From SZUA-430 sp036840015 (lineage in GTDB: Bacteria > Pseudomonadota > Alphaproteobacteria > Micropepsales > Micropepsaceae): 14,457 nucleotides of DNA. Below the pieces are notes generated by a model. It was not told the origin of the DNA. It ran no database searches and saw only the letters and a program-made list of their open reading frames with translations. Below are positions 6,419-13,901 of the stretch, piece after piece. The stretch lies in the NCBI GenBank assembly GCA_036840015.1, contig DAISVV010000056.1:1-14457 (forward strand), given 5' to 3'. The position numbers and the translations under genes were made by a program. The stretch's first letter is position 1; each line of letters starts with the position of its first letter.

Positions 6419-7080
6419 AGGCCGGTCCAGGCCTGGACGATCTTGCCCACGACGCCGCGGAAGCGCGCGCGCTCCTCGCTGGCGATGAGGCAGACGCAGC
6501 CGGTCACGCGGTCGGCGACAGGGCAGTGCTCGGTCTCGTCAGCCACTTCCTGGATGTCGCCGGGGAGGTACTCGCCGGTCGAATCTGAGAAGGCGCCCTG
6601 GAGCACGAGCGTCAGTTCGGTGCCGCCGTGCCCATGCTCGAGCATGCGGTAGCCCGGTGCGATGCGCAGGAGGCGCAGGTCCCCGGCTTCCGGCCTGCCG
6701 AGCGGCAGGCGGTGGTGCCAGACGCCCGGTGCCAGCGGCTGCCAGCGGATGTCCTTGCCCGTGATGCCGAAGCGACGGCGGATCGGGGCAGGAATGGCCA
6801 CTCCACTTTCATCATCGGCAACGGGGGCCGCCGAGGCCGCAACGACCGGCTGGGCCGTCGGGTGCTCGGGTACGCAGACCGGGCCGTCGGTCATCTGGAC
6901 CGGCATGCCCGCGAGCATGGCTGATCCGACCATGTCCATGGCCTCGACCTCGCGGGCGCAGTGGCTGCAGGACGAGACGTGGGCAGCAACCACGGCCGAG
7001 AGCGCCTCGTTGAGCGTGCCGGCCGAGAAGGCAAGGAGGGTGGCAGTGTCGATGTGATGGCGCATGGTGTTGTTCTTCAT
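6415..7080 (-). CDS. chrR: ChrR family zinc-binding anti-sigma factor
   Basis: ChrR holds its ECF sigma factor inactive until singlet oxygen or organic peroxides appear. The 221-residue protein has two zinc domains. In the N-terminal anti-sigma domain His9, His34, Cys38 and Cys41 (HVSSCSHC) match the R. sphaeroides ligands His6, His31, Cys35 and Cys38 with a constant offset of +3. A Pro/Ala-rich linker follows (about 66-100). In the C-terminal cupin domain His149, His151, Glu155 and His185 match His141, His143, Glu147 and His177 with an offset of +8, and Cys195 and Cys197 (GCVC) match Cys187 and Cys189. All sensing residues I can map are present, so it should be a working sensor rather than a bare anti-sigma factor. 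I chose ATG 7080 because it overlaps the sigma stop as ATGA and gives the family start; the frame is open further upstream, but that part overlaps the sigma gene. Confidence 0.95.
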   Translation of the reverse strand: MKNNTMRHHIDTATLLAFSAGTLNEALSAVVAAHVSSCSHCAREVEAMDMVGSAMLAGMPVQMTDGPVCVPEHPTAQPVVAASAAPVADDESGVAIPAPIRRRFGITGKDIRWQPLAPGVWHHRLPLGRPEAGDLRLLRIAPGYRMLEHGHGGTELTLVLQGAFSDSTGEYLPGDIQEVADETEHCPVADRVTGCVCLIASEERARFRGVVGKIVQAWTGL

Positions 7081-7679
7081 CTCAAGTCCTCCAGAGCCGA
7101 CCTTATTTTCTGATAGGCAAGCCGAACGCGGGATTTGACGGTTCCCAGCGGCAGGGAGAGCCGGCGGGCAATTTCTGAATGGGGCAGGGCCTCGACATAG
7201 GCGAGGATCAGCACCTCGCGCTGCTCGTCGGGAAGCGTGGCCAGGGCGGCCTGGACGCGCTGCTGGCGCTGGGTCAGCGACATGGCGTCGTCCGGGGCGA
7301 TGGTCGGCGCCTCGACGGTCTCGGCGTGGTGGTCGGTCAGTTCCTGCCATGGCGTCTCGCGCCGCAGCCGGTCGATGCGCAGGTTGCGCGCGATCGTGAA
7401 GATCCAGTTGGTGGGCGAACCCTTCTCGCGCGAGTACAGCGCCGCCTTGTTCCAGACCGTCAGCAGTGTTTCCTGGGCCAACTCGTCGGCCAGCGACGCA
7501 TCAGCGCCCTGGCGCATCATGAAGGCCTTGATGCGCGGACGAAAATCCTTGAACAGCGCGCTGAAGGCCTCGCTGCTGCGATCGGATGCGATCCGCAGAA
7601 TGAGGTCAGACATGCCCCCCCGTTGCGTTGTGGCCGGACGAAAGCCCCCGGAAAATGTGTGGTTTGACCAAGCCATCAT
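7077..7679 (-). CDS. rpoE: ECF RNA polymerase sigma factor, RpoE/ECF11-like
   Basis: A 200-residue extracytoplasmic-function sigma factor made of only region 2 and region 4. Region 2 covers about residues 36-108 (LADELAQETLLTVW, GSPTNWIFTIARNLRIDRLRR), which binds and melts the -10 element. Region 4 covers about 136-196 (LPDEQREVLILAYVE, then the helix-turn-helix EIARRLSLPLGTVKSRV), which reads the -35. The pairing with ChrR places it in the group that answers singlet oxygen. The start is open to choice: ATG 7679 has AGGA eight bases upstream, while Met23 at 7613 would give a more usual family length and has only a G-run before it. I keep the longer form. The upstream element TGATCC-N18-TATCGC suggests it transcribes its own operon, and the copy at 2207 that it drives the lipid operon. 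Confidence 0.93.
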   Translation of the reverse strand: MMAWSNHTFSGGFRPATTQRGGMSDLILRIASDRSSEAFSALFKDFRPRIKAFMMRQGADASLADELAQETLLTVWNKAALYSREKGSPTNWIFTIARNLRIDRLRRETPWQELTDHHAETVEAPTIAPDDAMSLTQRQQRVQAALATLPDEQREVLILAYVEALPHSEIARRLSLPLGTVKSRVRLAYQKIRSALEDLR

Positions 7680-7700
7680 ACCGCGTTCCTGTTATGGAAG

Positions 7701-7730
7701 GCGATACGCGGGCCGCGGGTCGGCGGATCA
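7701..7730 (-). promoter_or_regulatory. Autoregulatory ECF11-like promoter of the sigma/chrR/SDR operon
   Basis: Read on the minus strand, TGATCC (7730-7725) and TATCGC (7706-7701) are 18 bases apart, the same geometry as the element at 2207-2236. Transcription would begin near 7694, giving a leader of about 15 bases to ATG 7679 or about 80 bases to the alternative start at 7613. The -10 is less perfect than TAAG. Autoregulation of rpoE-chrR is known in R. sphaeroides. Confidence 0.55.
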
Positions 7731-7733
7731 GCC

Positions 7734-7763
7734 GGCCAGCGCGCCAGAGGCGGCTGGCCAGCC
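7734..7763. repeat. GC-rich inverted repeats between the barrel gene and the sigma gene
   Basis: GGCCAGC (7734-7740) pairs with GCTGGCC (7753-7759), and GGCTGGCCAGCC (7752-7763) is itself a perfect 12-base palindrome, so two alternative hairpins compete. They stand between the barrel stop and the -35 of the sigma promoter. Neither is followed by a T-run. They may be a weak terminator or a protein-binding site. Confidence 0.35.
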
Positions 7764-7776
7764 AGATTTCTGCGAC

Positions 7777-8562
7777 CTAGAAGGTAAACTCGGTCCCCAG
7801 CGCCCCGTTTACCGGTTCGGCACGGTTGCGGTCACGCAAGGACCCCTCGCTGCCGAAGTGCACCCGCATGCCGATCCCAAGGCGTAGCGTGTCGGTTTCC
7901 TCGATGCCGTTGGGGTTCTGCGAGCCGAGGCCCACAGTGGCAAAGAGCGAGGTCGCGTATTCCGGGATCAGGAACTCGGCCTCGCCGTTGAGGTCCCACG
8001 TGTCGACATCTGTGACGTCGTTGTCCCAGGCGCCGTAGCCGAAGCCAACCCGCCAGGCCATGTCCGGTGTCGCGTAGAAGGAGGCCTTGGTTCCCAGCTG
8101 CCAGCCGTCGATGTCGAGGCTCGCGCCATCGTAGGACGAGTGTCCGATCGTGGCGCCCAGCGTGAACTCTTCCCAGTACTTCTCGGCAAAGGCGGCGATT
8201 GCCACGCCGTCGTTCTCGACGCTGTTGTCAAGCGACTGGTAGTAGAGCTGCGCCCCGGCCGCGAAGTCGCCCGGATCGCGCCAGAACAGGCTGCCCCCCA
8301 GCTTCATCTGGTCGATGGTCTTCGGGCCATCATAGCGGAAGCTGGCAAAGCTGTGGTCTGCCTGGACGTTCCAGTTGTCGGGGAAGGTCCAGAGTGCTGA
8401 CACCGCTCCGCGATAGACGTTGATGTCATCGCTGACGGGGCCGTCAAGGTTGAGGTAGGTGAAGCCCAGTTCGCCAAGCCCGGTCAGGCGCGGGGCTTCG
8501 GCTTGGGCGGCGCTGGCAGCAAAAAGACATGCGGCGGCAGCAAGCAGGCTGGTACGGTACAT
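7777..8562 (-). CDS. Outer-membrane beta-barrel protein
   Basis: The 261-residue product begins with a clean signal peptide: MYR, a hydrophobic Ala/Leu core, and a likely cut after AAQA at residue 21. The mature part alternates aromatic and polar residues in strand-length pieces (AGAQLYYQSL, FTLGATIGHS, WQLGTKASFY, WRVGFGYG, SLFATVGLGS, LRLGIGMRVHF) joined by acidic Asp-rich turns, and the protein ends in Phe (TEFTF), the usual recognition end for barrel insertion. This looks like a small barrel of roughly 8-12 strands in the outer membrane; the ligand is unknown. The start at 8562 puts GGAG (8572-8569) six bases upstream; ATG 8565 and 8577 are alternatives with poorer spacing. It precedes the sigma operon on the same strand but no ECF-type promoter lies before it, so co-regulation could only come by readthrough. 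Confidence 0.75.
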   Translation of the reverse strand: MYRTSLLAAAACLFAASAAQAEAPRLTGLGELGFTYLNLDGPVSDDINVYRGAVSALWTFPDNWNVQADHSFASFRYDGPKTIDQMKLGGSLFWRDPGDFAAGAQLYYQSLDNSVENDGVAIAAFAEKYWEEFTLGATIGHSSYDGASLDIDGWQLGTKASFYATPDMAWRVGFGYGAWDNDVTDVDTWDLNGEAEFLIPEYATSLFATVGLGSQNPNGIEETDTLRLGIGMRVHFGSEGSLRDRNRAEPVNGALGTEFTF

Positions 8563-8632
8563 CATGATCTCCACCATTGGCGCGTCGTTGCGCGCGAATC
8601 ACTTCTTGTTTGGAGAGAGCATGAAGCCTCTG

Positions 8633-8655
8633 GCGCACGAATCAAACTCGTGCGC
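8633..8655. repeat. Perfect dyad upstream of the barrel gene
   Basis: GCGCACGA (8633-8640) and TCGTGCGC (8648-8655) form a perfect 8-bp inverted repeat around ATCAAAC. It lies in the 146-base gap between the DUF2336 stop and the barrel start. As RNA it would make a hairpin that could end the DUF2336 transcript, although no T-run follows on the minus strand. As DNA it has the form of a dimeric repressor or activator site. A -35-like TTGCAA lies just upstream on the minus strand. Confidence 0.4.
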
Positions 8656-8708
8656 GTTGTTGCAACCGGTGGGAATCCACAACCTGCGTCGGGGCCTGCG
8701 AGCCGCGA

Positions 8709-9812
8709 TCAGGCGCTTTCGGGCTGGTCGTTCACCTCGCGCCTGACGCGCCAGAAGCGAATTACGCGCTGAGCCGTCTCGGGGCTCACCTGGTCGTAGA
8801 GGTCGACGATCTGGTGGATGGGCAGGCTGCCCGCGCCTTTGCTTGGCAGGATGGAAACGGCGATGGTCGAGAAGGAGCTGCGCTCGAAGCGCAGCGCACG
8901 GCAGATGATCGCGATGCCCTCGATGTTGCGCGCGTTGAACAGACGCTTCATGGTTTTCACATCAACTTCGGCAAGGCGCGCAAAGGCGTGGATCAGTTCG
9001 TTCGTCTTGCCGGCCTTCACGAGTTGGTTGAGCAGGCTCTCGTTCAGCTTGCGCTGCCTGAGCATCTCGCTCACATAGACCATGGCCTTGCGATCGATCG
9101 CGCGAACCTGCCTGAGATCGGACATCACTTCGCGCTCGGCGTCCTTCAGTGCACGCTCGAGTTCCTCTTTCGGGATGGTATCGATGCGCTTTTGCACCTG
9201 CGTACGCAACTCGGCCTTGACGAAGGTGAAGAGTTCGCTGACCATGTCGGCTGGCAAGTCTTCGCGATTGGCCAGAGGAGACTGGAGGACCGTGCTGGTT
9301 TCGGCGCGCTCCATGACCTTGCGGAATGTCCCGCGCGAGACCTTCGCGCCTGCGTTCGAGACCAGCTCGGAAACCACGGTGTCGTCGCCATGCTCGACGA
9401 TGGCCTCCGACACGGCTTCAGGGACCGAACTGCGGCGGGCAATGGCGCCGATCTTCTGCTGGTTGCCGCCTTGCGTCACCGAGATCAGGTCCTGGTCGCG
9501 CAAGACCGGGCTGCGGGTCAGCACTTCACGCGCGATTTCCTCATGGTCCATTGCAAAGCCCTGGATGAGGACAAGCGGGGCATTCGGGTTGTCTGCGAGG
9601 CGTGCGGCCAGGTTCCTGCGGAAGGCCACATCCATGCCGATGGAGACCTTGCCGATGATCTCGCCGAAATGGCTTTTCTCTGCTTCGGAGCAGTCATGTG
9701 CGCTGTCGAGGAAGACATCAGTCACCTCGCGCAGCAGTTCGCGTCGTTTGTCGCTTGACGTCTCCTTGGCGAGGTCGACGAGGCGGTTCAGGCGTGAGGA
9801 TGCGGACTGCAT
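8709..9812 (-). CDS. DUF2336 domain-containing protein
   Basis: A 367-residue, largely helical cytoplasmic protein of the DUF2336 family, common in alphaproteobacteria and without a proven function. The N-terminal part (about 1-180) shows the repeated helical pattern of the family: RLNRLVDLAKETSSDKRREL, ADNPNAPLVLIQGFAMD, then VLTRSPVLRDQDLISVTQGG, and RSSVPEAVSEAIVEHGDDTV. The pattern resembles armadillo/HEAT-like stacks. The C-terminal half is another helical region with many charged residues and no catalytic motif that I can see. I start it at ATG 9812 (MQSASSRL), which opens the conserved part; the frame is open 23 codons further but those residues are Cys-rich and unlike the family. GGGG lies about ten bases before it. 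It stands alone, 101 bases after the decarboxylase gene. Confidence 0.82.
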   Translation of the reverse strand: MQSASSRLNRLVDLAKETSSDKRRELLREVTDVFLDSAHDCSEAEKSHFGEIIGKVSIGMDVAFRRNLAARLADNPNAPLVLIQGFAMDHEEIAREVLTRSPVLRDQDLISVTQGGNQQKIGAIARRSSVPEAVSEAIVEHGDDTVVSELVSNAGAKVSRGTFRKVMERAETSTVLQSPLANREDLPADMVSELFTFVKAELRTQVQKRIDTIPKEELERALKDAEREVMSDLRQVRAIDRKAMVYVSEMLRQRKLNESLLNQLVKAGKTNELIHAFARLAEVDVKTMKRLFNARNIEGIAIICRALRFERSSFSTIAVSILPSKGAGSLPIHQIVDLYDQVSPETAQRVIRFWRVRREVNDQPESA

Positions 9813-9913
9813 GGCGTAGCTACCCCAGACACAAGAGATTTTCGCCCCAATTCTGGTGCAGATGCATAAAGATTGGGTCACCGTCCATGGTAAACGGAAG
9901 GTGAGTGCGTCGA

Positions 9914-11125
9914 TCAGGGACGGGTTACCGAGACGAAAGTGTCGGGATAGAAGCCATTGAATGCCGTTCGCAGGGCGCAGGAATAGGCGCCCGTCTTCTT
10001 GAACTCGATCCAGTCGCCGGCCGCGATGGTCTCAGGGAGGTCGATCAGGTAGCGAAGGACATCAAGGGAGTCGCATGTCGGGCCGTAGACCTTGAAGGCG
10101 ACGGGGCGGGCCTTTTTCTCGCGCACCCGTCCGTTGGGAGCGGTCGTGAAGACGCGCACGGGATAGCGGGCTGGCCAGTTCTTCAGCGCATATTCGTTCA
10201 GGCTGCCATAGATGCCGTCGTTGATGTAGAGCGTCTGGTCGCGGCGCAGCGAGACCTGCGTGACCACCGAGAGGCAGTCGGCGACGAGCGCGCGGCCAGG
10301 CACGAACAGCACGGTGCGGCCGGGCGCAAGCCCGAGCGTCATCAGGACTGCACGGATGGTGGAAAAGAACTCATCAAGCGGTGGCACCGTGACATTCAGG
10401 TAGTAGCCCGGAAACCCGCCGCCGACGTCGAGGGCCGCAATCGGCGTGCCGGACTGGCGGATCGCCTCCCCGCAGCGGCTGAGGGCCGTGCGGTAGGAGG
10501 ACGGGAAGAGGCACTGCGAGCCGACATGGAAGGTCAGGGCGGGCCTCGCGCCCGCGGCCGCAATCGCCCGCAGGAGGGTGGCTGCCGCACTGACGCTGAC
10601 GCCAAACTTGCTCGACAGTTCGAGCAGCGCCCCGTCGGCGGGCACCTGCAGTCGCACATAGAGCGTCAGTGCCGCGGCGATGGCCGGGTCGTGGGCGGCG
10701 CCGGTTTCCTCGAGCACGGCCTGAAGCTCCTCGTGGCTGTCGAGGGCGAAGTGGCGCACGCCATAGAGGCGGAAGGCTTCGCCGGTGGTCCCGCGGATGC
10801 GGACCGGGGCCATGAAGTTCAGCGTAGCGCCGGGAATGCGCTCGCTGACCATGCGCACTTCGGCAATCGAGGCCACGTCGTAGCGCCCGATACCAGCGGC
10901 ATGCACCATGTCGAGCACCGGCAGCGCGTGGTTTGCCTTGACTGCATACATCGTCTCGCCCGGGAAGCCCGCGATGAAGGCTTTCGCCACCTGCTGGAAG
11001 CCTTCGGGGTGAAGCGCATAGACCGGCATGTCCGGCTGCAGGGTTTCGATCAGTTCCTGCACCGACGCGTAGCGCGTCAGCGGAAGGTCGTCGGCGGGTG
11101 TGATGCTGTGAGCGGTGCCGGGCAT
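9914..11125 (-). CDS. Fold-type III PLP-dependent decarboxylase, ornithine/lysine decarboxylase family
   Basis: The 403-residue protein has the two-domain layout of eukaryotic-type ornithine decarboxylase. Lys63 in YAVKAN would form the Schiff base with PLP, His200 in FHVGSQ stacks on the ring, GGGFPG (236-240 region) binds the phosphate, Cys351 in GPTCDSLD is the catalytic cysteine and Asp303 in NDGIYGS binds the distal amine of the substrate. Odd point: the family motif EPGR reads VPGR here (Val275), so the Glu that contacts the pyridine nitrogen is missing; the codon is GTG where GAG would restore it. The usual reaction would be ornithine to putrescine or lysine to cadaverine, but activity is uncertain. 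Start at ATG 11125, which overlaps the acyl-CoA dehydrogenase stop as TGATG. The frame is open 36 codons further upstream, into the preceding gene, which is unlikely to be used. Confidence 0.88.
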   Translation of the reverse strand: MPGTAHSITPADDLPLTRYASVQELIETLQPDMPVYALHPEGFQQVAKAFIAGFPGETMYAVKANHALPVLDMVHAAGIGRYDVASIAEVRMVSERIPGATLNFMAPVRIRGTTGEAFRLYGVRHFALDSHEELQAVLEETGAAHDPAIAAALTLYVRLQVPADGALLELSSKFGVSVSAAATLLRAIAAAGARPALTFHVGSQCLFPSSYRTALSRCGEAIRQSGTPIAALDVGGGFPGYYLNVTVPPLDEFFSTIRAVLMTLGLAPGRTVLFVPGRALVADCLSVVTQVSLRRDQTLYINDGIYGSLNEYALKNWPARYPVRVFTTAPNGRVREKKARPVAFKVYGPTCDSLDVLRYLIDLPETIAAGDWIEFKKTGAYSCALRTAFNGFYPDTFVSVTRP

Positions 11126-12243
11126 CAGGCGGGTCCCACCACAAGCGCTGCAATGCGTTCGTTCTGCATTTCGGTCGATCCATCCGTATAGTTGGCCACG
11201 CGCGCAGAGGCGAGGTGGCGCAGGAAGGGCCATGTGTCACGCAGGCCTGCGGCCCCCATCAACTGGCAGGCATCGGAGATGCGCGCGACGGCCATGCGGG
11301 TTGCAAATTTCTTGGCGTGGGCGGCAGCAAGGGCTGCATCCTGGCCTGCCATGATGCGGGCGCTTGCGCGTTCGACCAGCAGGCGTGCGGCCTCGATGTC
11401 TGTTGCGATGTCGGCAGCCTGCCAGCGCCAGCCCTGCTTGGCGGCCAGCGCTGAACCGAAGGCCTGGCGCTCGCGTCCCCAGGCCAGCGCCGCGTCGAGG
11501 CAGGCCTCGGTCATGGATACGCACATGGCGGCGACATAGGTGCGGGCCTGGTTCACGCTGGACATGGCCTGCCGGAAGCCGGCCCCGGGCGCGGCCATGA
11601 TTTCGTCTGCTTCGACATGGTAGCCCGACAGGCGGAACCCGCCGGCACCGATGACGCCGCCGCCGGCCACGGCCTCGGGGCCTGTGCGTTCGAAACCGGG
11701 TCGCGCGCCATCGACGAGGAAGGCGGCGATGCCGCGCCAGCCCTTTGCGGGGTCCGTCTGTGCGTAGGTCACGAAGATGTCGCCGAAGGCTGCGTTGGTG
11801 ATCCAGCCCTTCTCGCCATCCAGGCGCCAACCGTTGCCTTCGCGGACGGCGCGGGTGCGGATGCCGGCAAAGTCGCTGCCGGCGCCGGGTTCGCTGAGGG
11901 CCGTGCCCCCGAAGCGTTCGCCGCGCAGCATGGCGGGGACGTAACGCTCGGCTACCGGTCGCGGCAGGGCCTCTGCAAGATGGGCCGCACAGGATGCCGT
12001 GTTCGTAAGGCTGAAGGCAAAGTCGTATGAATGGCGCGCCAGCAATTGCAGCAGCGCGAGCTTGTCCCGGAAGTCAAAGCCATGACCGCCCCAGTCGCGC
12101 GGGGCCTGAAAGGCAAGCAGTCCCAGGTCTGCGGCCTGTCGCAGGGCCTCGGGTTGCATGGTGCCGGCTTGCGTCCATCGGGCGGCGTTCGGCGCGACGA
12201 CCTCGTCGGCAAAGCGCCTCGCGCTTTCGAGCAGGGCGTTCAC
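11125..12243 (-). CDS. Acyl-CoA dehydrogenase family flavoprotein
   Basis: A 372-residue enzyme of normal family length that would oxidise an acyl-CoA (or acyl carrier) to its 2,3-enoyl form and pass electrons to an electron-transfer flavoprotein. The FAD and substrate motifs are clear: ALSEPGAGSD (115-124) and GEKGWITNA (143-151). Near the C terminus YTDGSTEMQ (352-360) occupies the place of the catalytic YEGT motif of medium-chain enzymes, with Asp354 at the position of the Glu base. Some subfamilies do this or carry the base elsewhere, so the substrate cannot be named. It starts at GTG 12243, overlapping the synthetase stop as GTGA, and its own stop overlaps the decarboxylase start. It is thus the middle gene of a tightly coupled operon. 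Confidence 0.9.
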   Translation of the reverse strand: MNALLESARRFADEVVAPNAARWTQAGTMQPEALRQAADLGLLAFQAPRDWGGHGFDFRDKLALLQLLARHSYDFAFSLTNTASCAAHLAEALPRPVAERYVPAMLRGERFGGTALSEPGAGSDFAGIRTRAVREGNGWRLDGEKGWITNAAFGDIFVTYAQTDPAKGWRGIAAFLVDGARPGFERTGPEAVAGGGVIGAGGFRLSGYHVEADEIMAAPGAGFRQAMSSVNQARTYVAAMCVSMTEACLDAALAWGRERQAFGSALAAKQGWRWQAADIATDIEAARLLVERASARIMAGQDAALAAAHAKKFATRMAVARISDACQLMGAAGLRDTWPFLRHLASARVANYTDGSTEMQNERIAALVVGPA

Positions 12244-13856
12244 AGCGGCAGGCCAAGGCTTGAGCGCGCGAAGCTGGTCGCCTGTTTGTAATCGGCCTTG
12301 CCGTTCGGGGCGCGGAACATCTGGTGGACCTCGAGGATGCGCTTGGGCGTCTTGTAGCCCGCGAGACGCGCGCGCACATGGGCACGCAGTTCATCCTCGT
12401 TGAAGCTTGCGCCAGGGGCTTTCTGCACGATGGCGGTGACGGCCGAGCCCCATTTCTCGTCCGGCACACCCACGACGAGTGCGTCCTCGACGCCGGGGTG
12501 CTGCTTGAGGGCCTCCTCGACCTCTTCCGGGTATACTTTCTCGCCGGCTGTGTTGATGCAGGCGCTGCCGCGGCCGAGCAGGGTGATCGAGCCGTCCTCG
12601 TGCAGGAGGCAGAAGTCGCCGGGCATGGACCAGCGGCGCCCCTCGATCACGGGGAAGGTCTTCGCGCTCTTCTCGGGATCCTTCCAGTAGCCGAGCGGGA
12701 TGTTTCCGCCGCGCGCGATGAAGCCGGGTTCGCCTGATCCCGGTGTGACGCGACGGCGGTCGGGCGTGAACACGGCGACGTCGGTGCCCATCATGAACTT
12801 GCCGGTCGCGACCTCGCCCTCCTTCGTGGTTGCCGACATGGCAAAGCCGACAGCCTCGGACGCGCCGAAGGCGTCGAGCAGCGTGACCTGGGGAATGTGG
12901 CTGATCAGTCCCTGCTTGACTTCCTGGCTCCACATCACGCCCGAAGACACGATCAGCAACATCGCTGACAGGTCCCAGCGACCGCGGTTGTCATCGAGGG
13001 CGCGCAGCAGGGGCTTGGCGAAGGCGTCGCCCACGATGGCGACCTGCGTTGCCCTCTGCCGGGCAGCCGTTTCCCAGAGCTCGACGGGGTCGAAATTGCG
13101 CTCCTCCAGGGTGATGATCGACCCGCCCATGCAGAGGACCCCGATCGATGAGAAAAGACCCGTGCCATGCATCTGCGGGCAGGCGGGAATGAAGCGGTTG
13201 CCGGGCCCTTGCGTGCGGACGAGGTCAACATGTTCGGCAAGGCTGGTCGGCACGACAGGCATCAGGGCCGGGTTCAGCTGGACCTGGCGCAGGTCGCCCT
13301 GGCGCCACATGACGCCCTTGGGCATGCCGGTGGTGCCGCCCGTATAGAGGAAGAGCATGTCGTCGGGCGAGCGGACGATGTCGAGATCACTGGTGGGCTG
13401 GCTTTCCACGAACGCCTTGTAGTCGAGCGCGAATGCAGGCCGTGGCGTGTCGTCGACCTCAACCTGCAGCCAGGTGCGAACGGCAGGCAGGCGGGGCTGG
13501 ATTGCCTCGATGAGCGGCGCGAATTCGCTGCCATAGATGACGATGCAGGCATCGGCATTGTCGAAGATGTAGTGCAGCTCTTCCTCGCGATAGCGATAGT
13601 TCACGTTGACGTGGACGAAGCGGCCCTTGAACGAGGCAACGGTTCCTTCCATGTAGGCCGGCCCGTTGCGCAGCAGCAGCGCCATCTTCTCGCCAGGCTT
13701 GTGACCGCGCGCGACGAGCCCGCGGGCAAGTGCGTTGGTCCGGGCCTGGAATTCCGGCCACGGGATCACGCGGCTGCCGTGGATGAGCGCGGGTGCGGAG
13801 GGTGGCAGCACCTTGGCCACGCCATCGATGATATCGCCGATGTTCCAGTGTGACAT
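12240..13856 (-). CDS. Acyl-CoA synthetase (AMP-forming), FadD-like
   Basis: A 538-residue adenylate-forming ligase that would activate a carboxylic acid with ATP and load it on CoA. Motifs in order: the phosphate loop YTGGTTGMPKG (171-181), GASEAVG (331-337) of the adenine site, PGDFCLLHEDG (412-422) with the ribose-binding Asp, the hinge LGRGSACINTAGEKVYPEEVE (starting at 427), and the catalytic Lys520 in APNGKADY. The YTGGTTGMPKG form, with Gly for Ser in the loop, is common in FadD-like proteins of actinobacteria and sphingomonads that use long-chain, branched or sterol-side-chain acids; the substrate here is not evident. ATG 13856 starts the family N terminus, with AAGG close before it. 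First gene of the operon with an acyl-CoA dehydrogenase and a decarboxylase-like protein. Confidence 0.93.
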   Translation of the reverse strand: MSHWNIGDIIDGVAKVLPPSAPALIHGSRVIPWPEFQARTNALARGLVARGHKPGEKMALLLRNGPAYMEGTVASFKGRFVHVNVNYRYREEELHYIFDNADACIVIYGSEFAPLIEAIQPRLPAVRTWLQVEVDDTPRPAFALDYKAFVESQPTSDLDIVRSPDDMLFLYTGGTTGMPKGVMWRQGDLRQVQLNPALMPVVPTSLAEHVDLVRTQGPGNRFIPACPQMHGTGLFSSIGVLCMGGSIITLEERNFDPVELWETAARQRATQVAIVGDAFAKPLLRALDDNRGRWDLSAMLLIVSSGVMWSQEVKQGLISHIPQVTLLDAFGASEAVGFAMSATTKEGEVATGKFMMGTDVAVFTPDRRRVTPGSGEPGFIARGGNIPLGYWKDPEKSAKTFPVIEGRRWSMPGDFCLLHEDGSITLLGRGSACINTAGEKVYPEEVEEALKQHPGVEDALVVGVPDEKWGSAVTAIVQKAPGASFNEDELRAHVRARLAGYKTPKRILEVHQMFRAPNGKADYKQATSFARSSLGLPL

Positions 13857-13901
13857 GGCCTTGCTGTTTCCACCTTGAGCGAAACCGGTTCTTTCGTGTG
13901 G

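Noticed and set aside
7081..7350. Longer start of ChrR
   Set aside because: It would run deep into the sigma factor gene in another frame; ATG 7080 gives the ATGA overlap and the expected zinc-ligand spacing.
7734..7763. Strong intrinsic terminator after the barrel gene
   Set aside because: Stable GC hairpins can form but no T-run follows on the minus strand, so I list them only as inverted repeats.
8500..8562. Barrel protein as a lipoprotein, from the Cys in its signal region
   Set aside because: The residues before the Cys are Ala-Ala-Ala without a Leu or Val at -3, and a normal AxA cleavage site follows.
9813..9881. Longer start of the DUF2336 protein
   Set aside because: The extra 23 residues are Cys-rich and unlike the family, and the conserved part begins right after ATG 9812.
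11126..11233. Longer start of the decarboxylase
   Set aside because: It would overlap the acyl-CoA dehydrogenase gene by over 100 bases; ATG 11125 gives the usual TGATG coupling and family length.
10374..11240. Long alternative frames inside the decarboxylase, lipid and acyl-CoA genes
   Set aside because: They are Arg/Pro/Ala-rich products of high-GC codon bias with no recognisable motif, and each overlaps a gene with firm family evidence.
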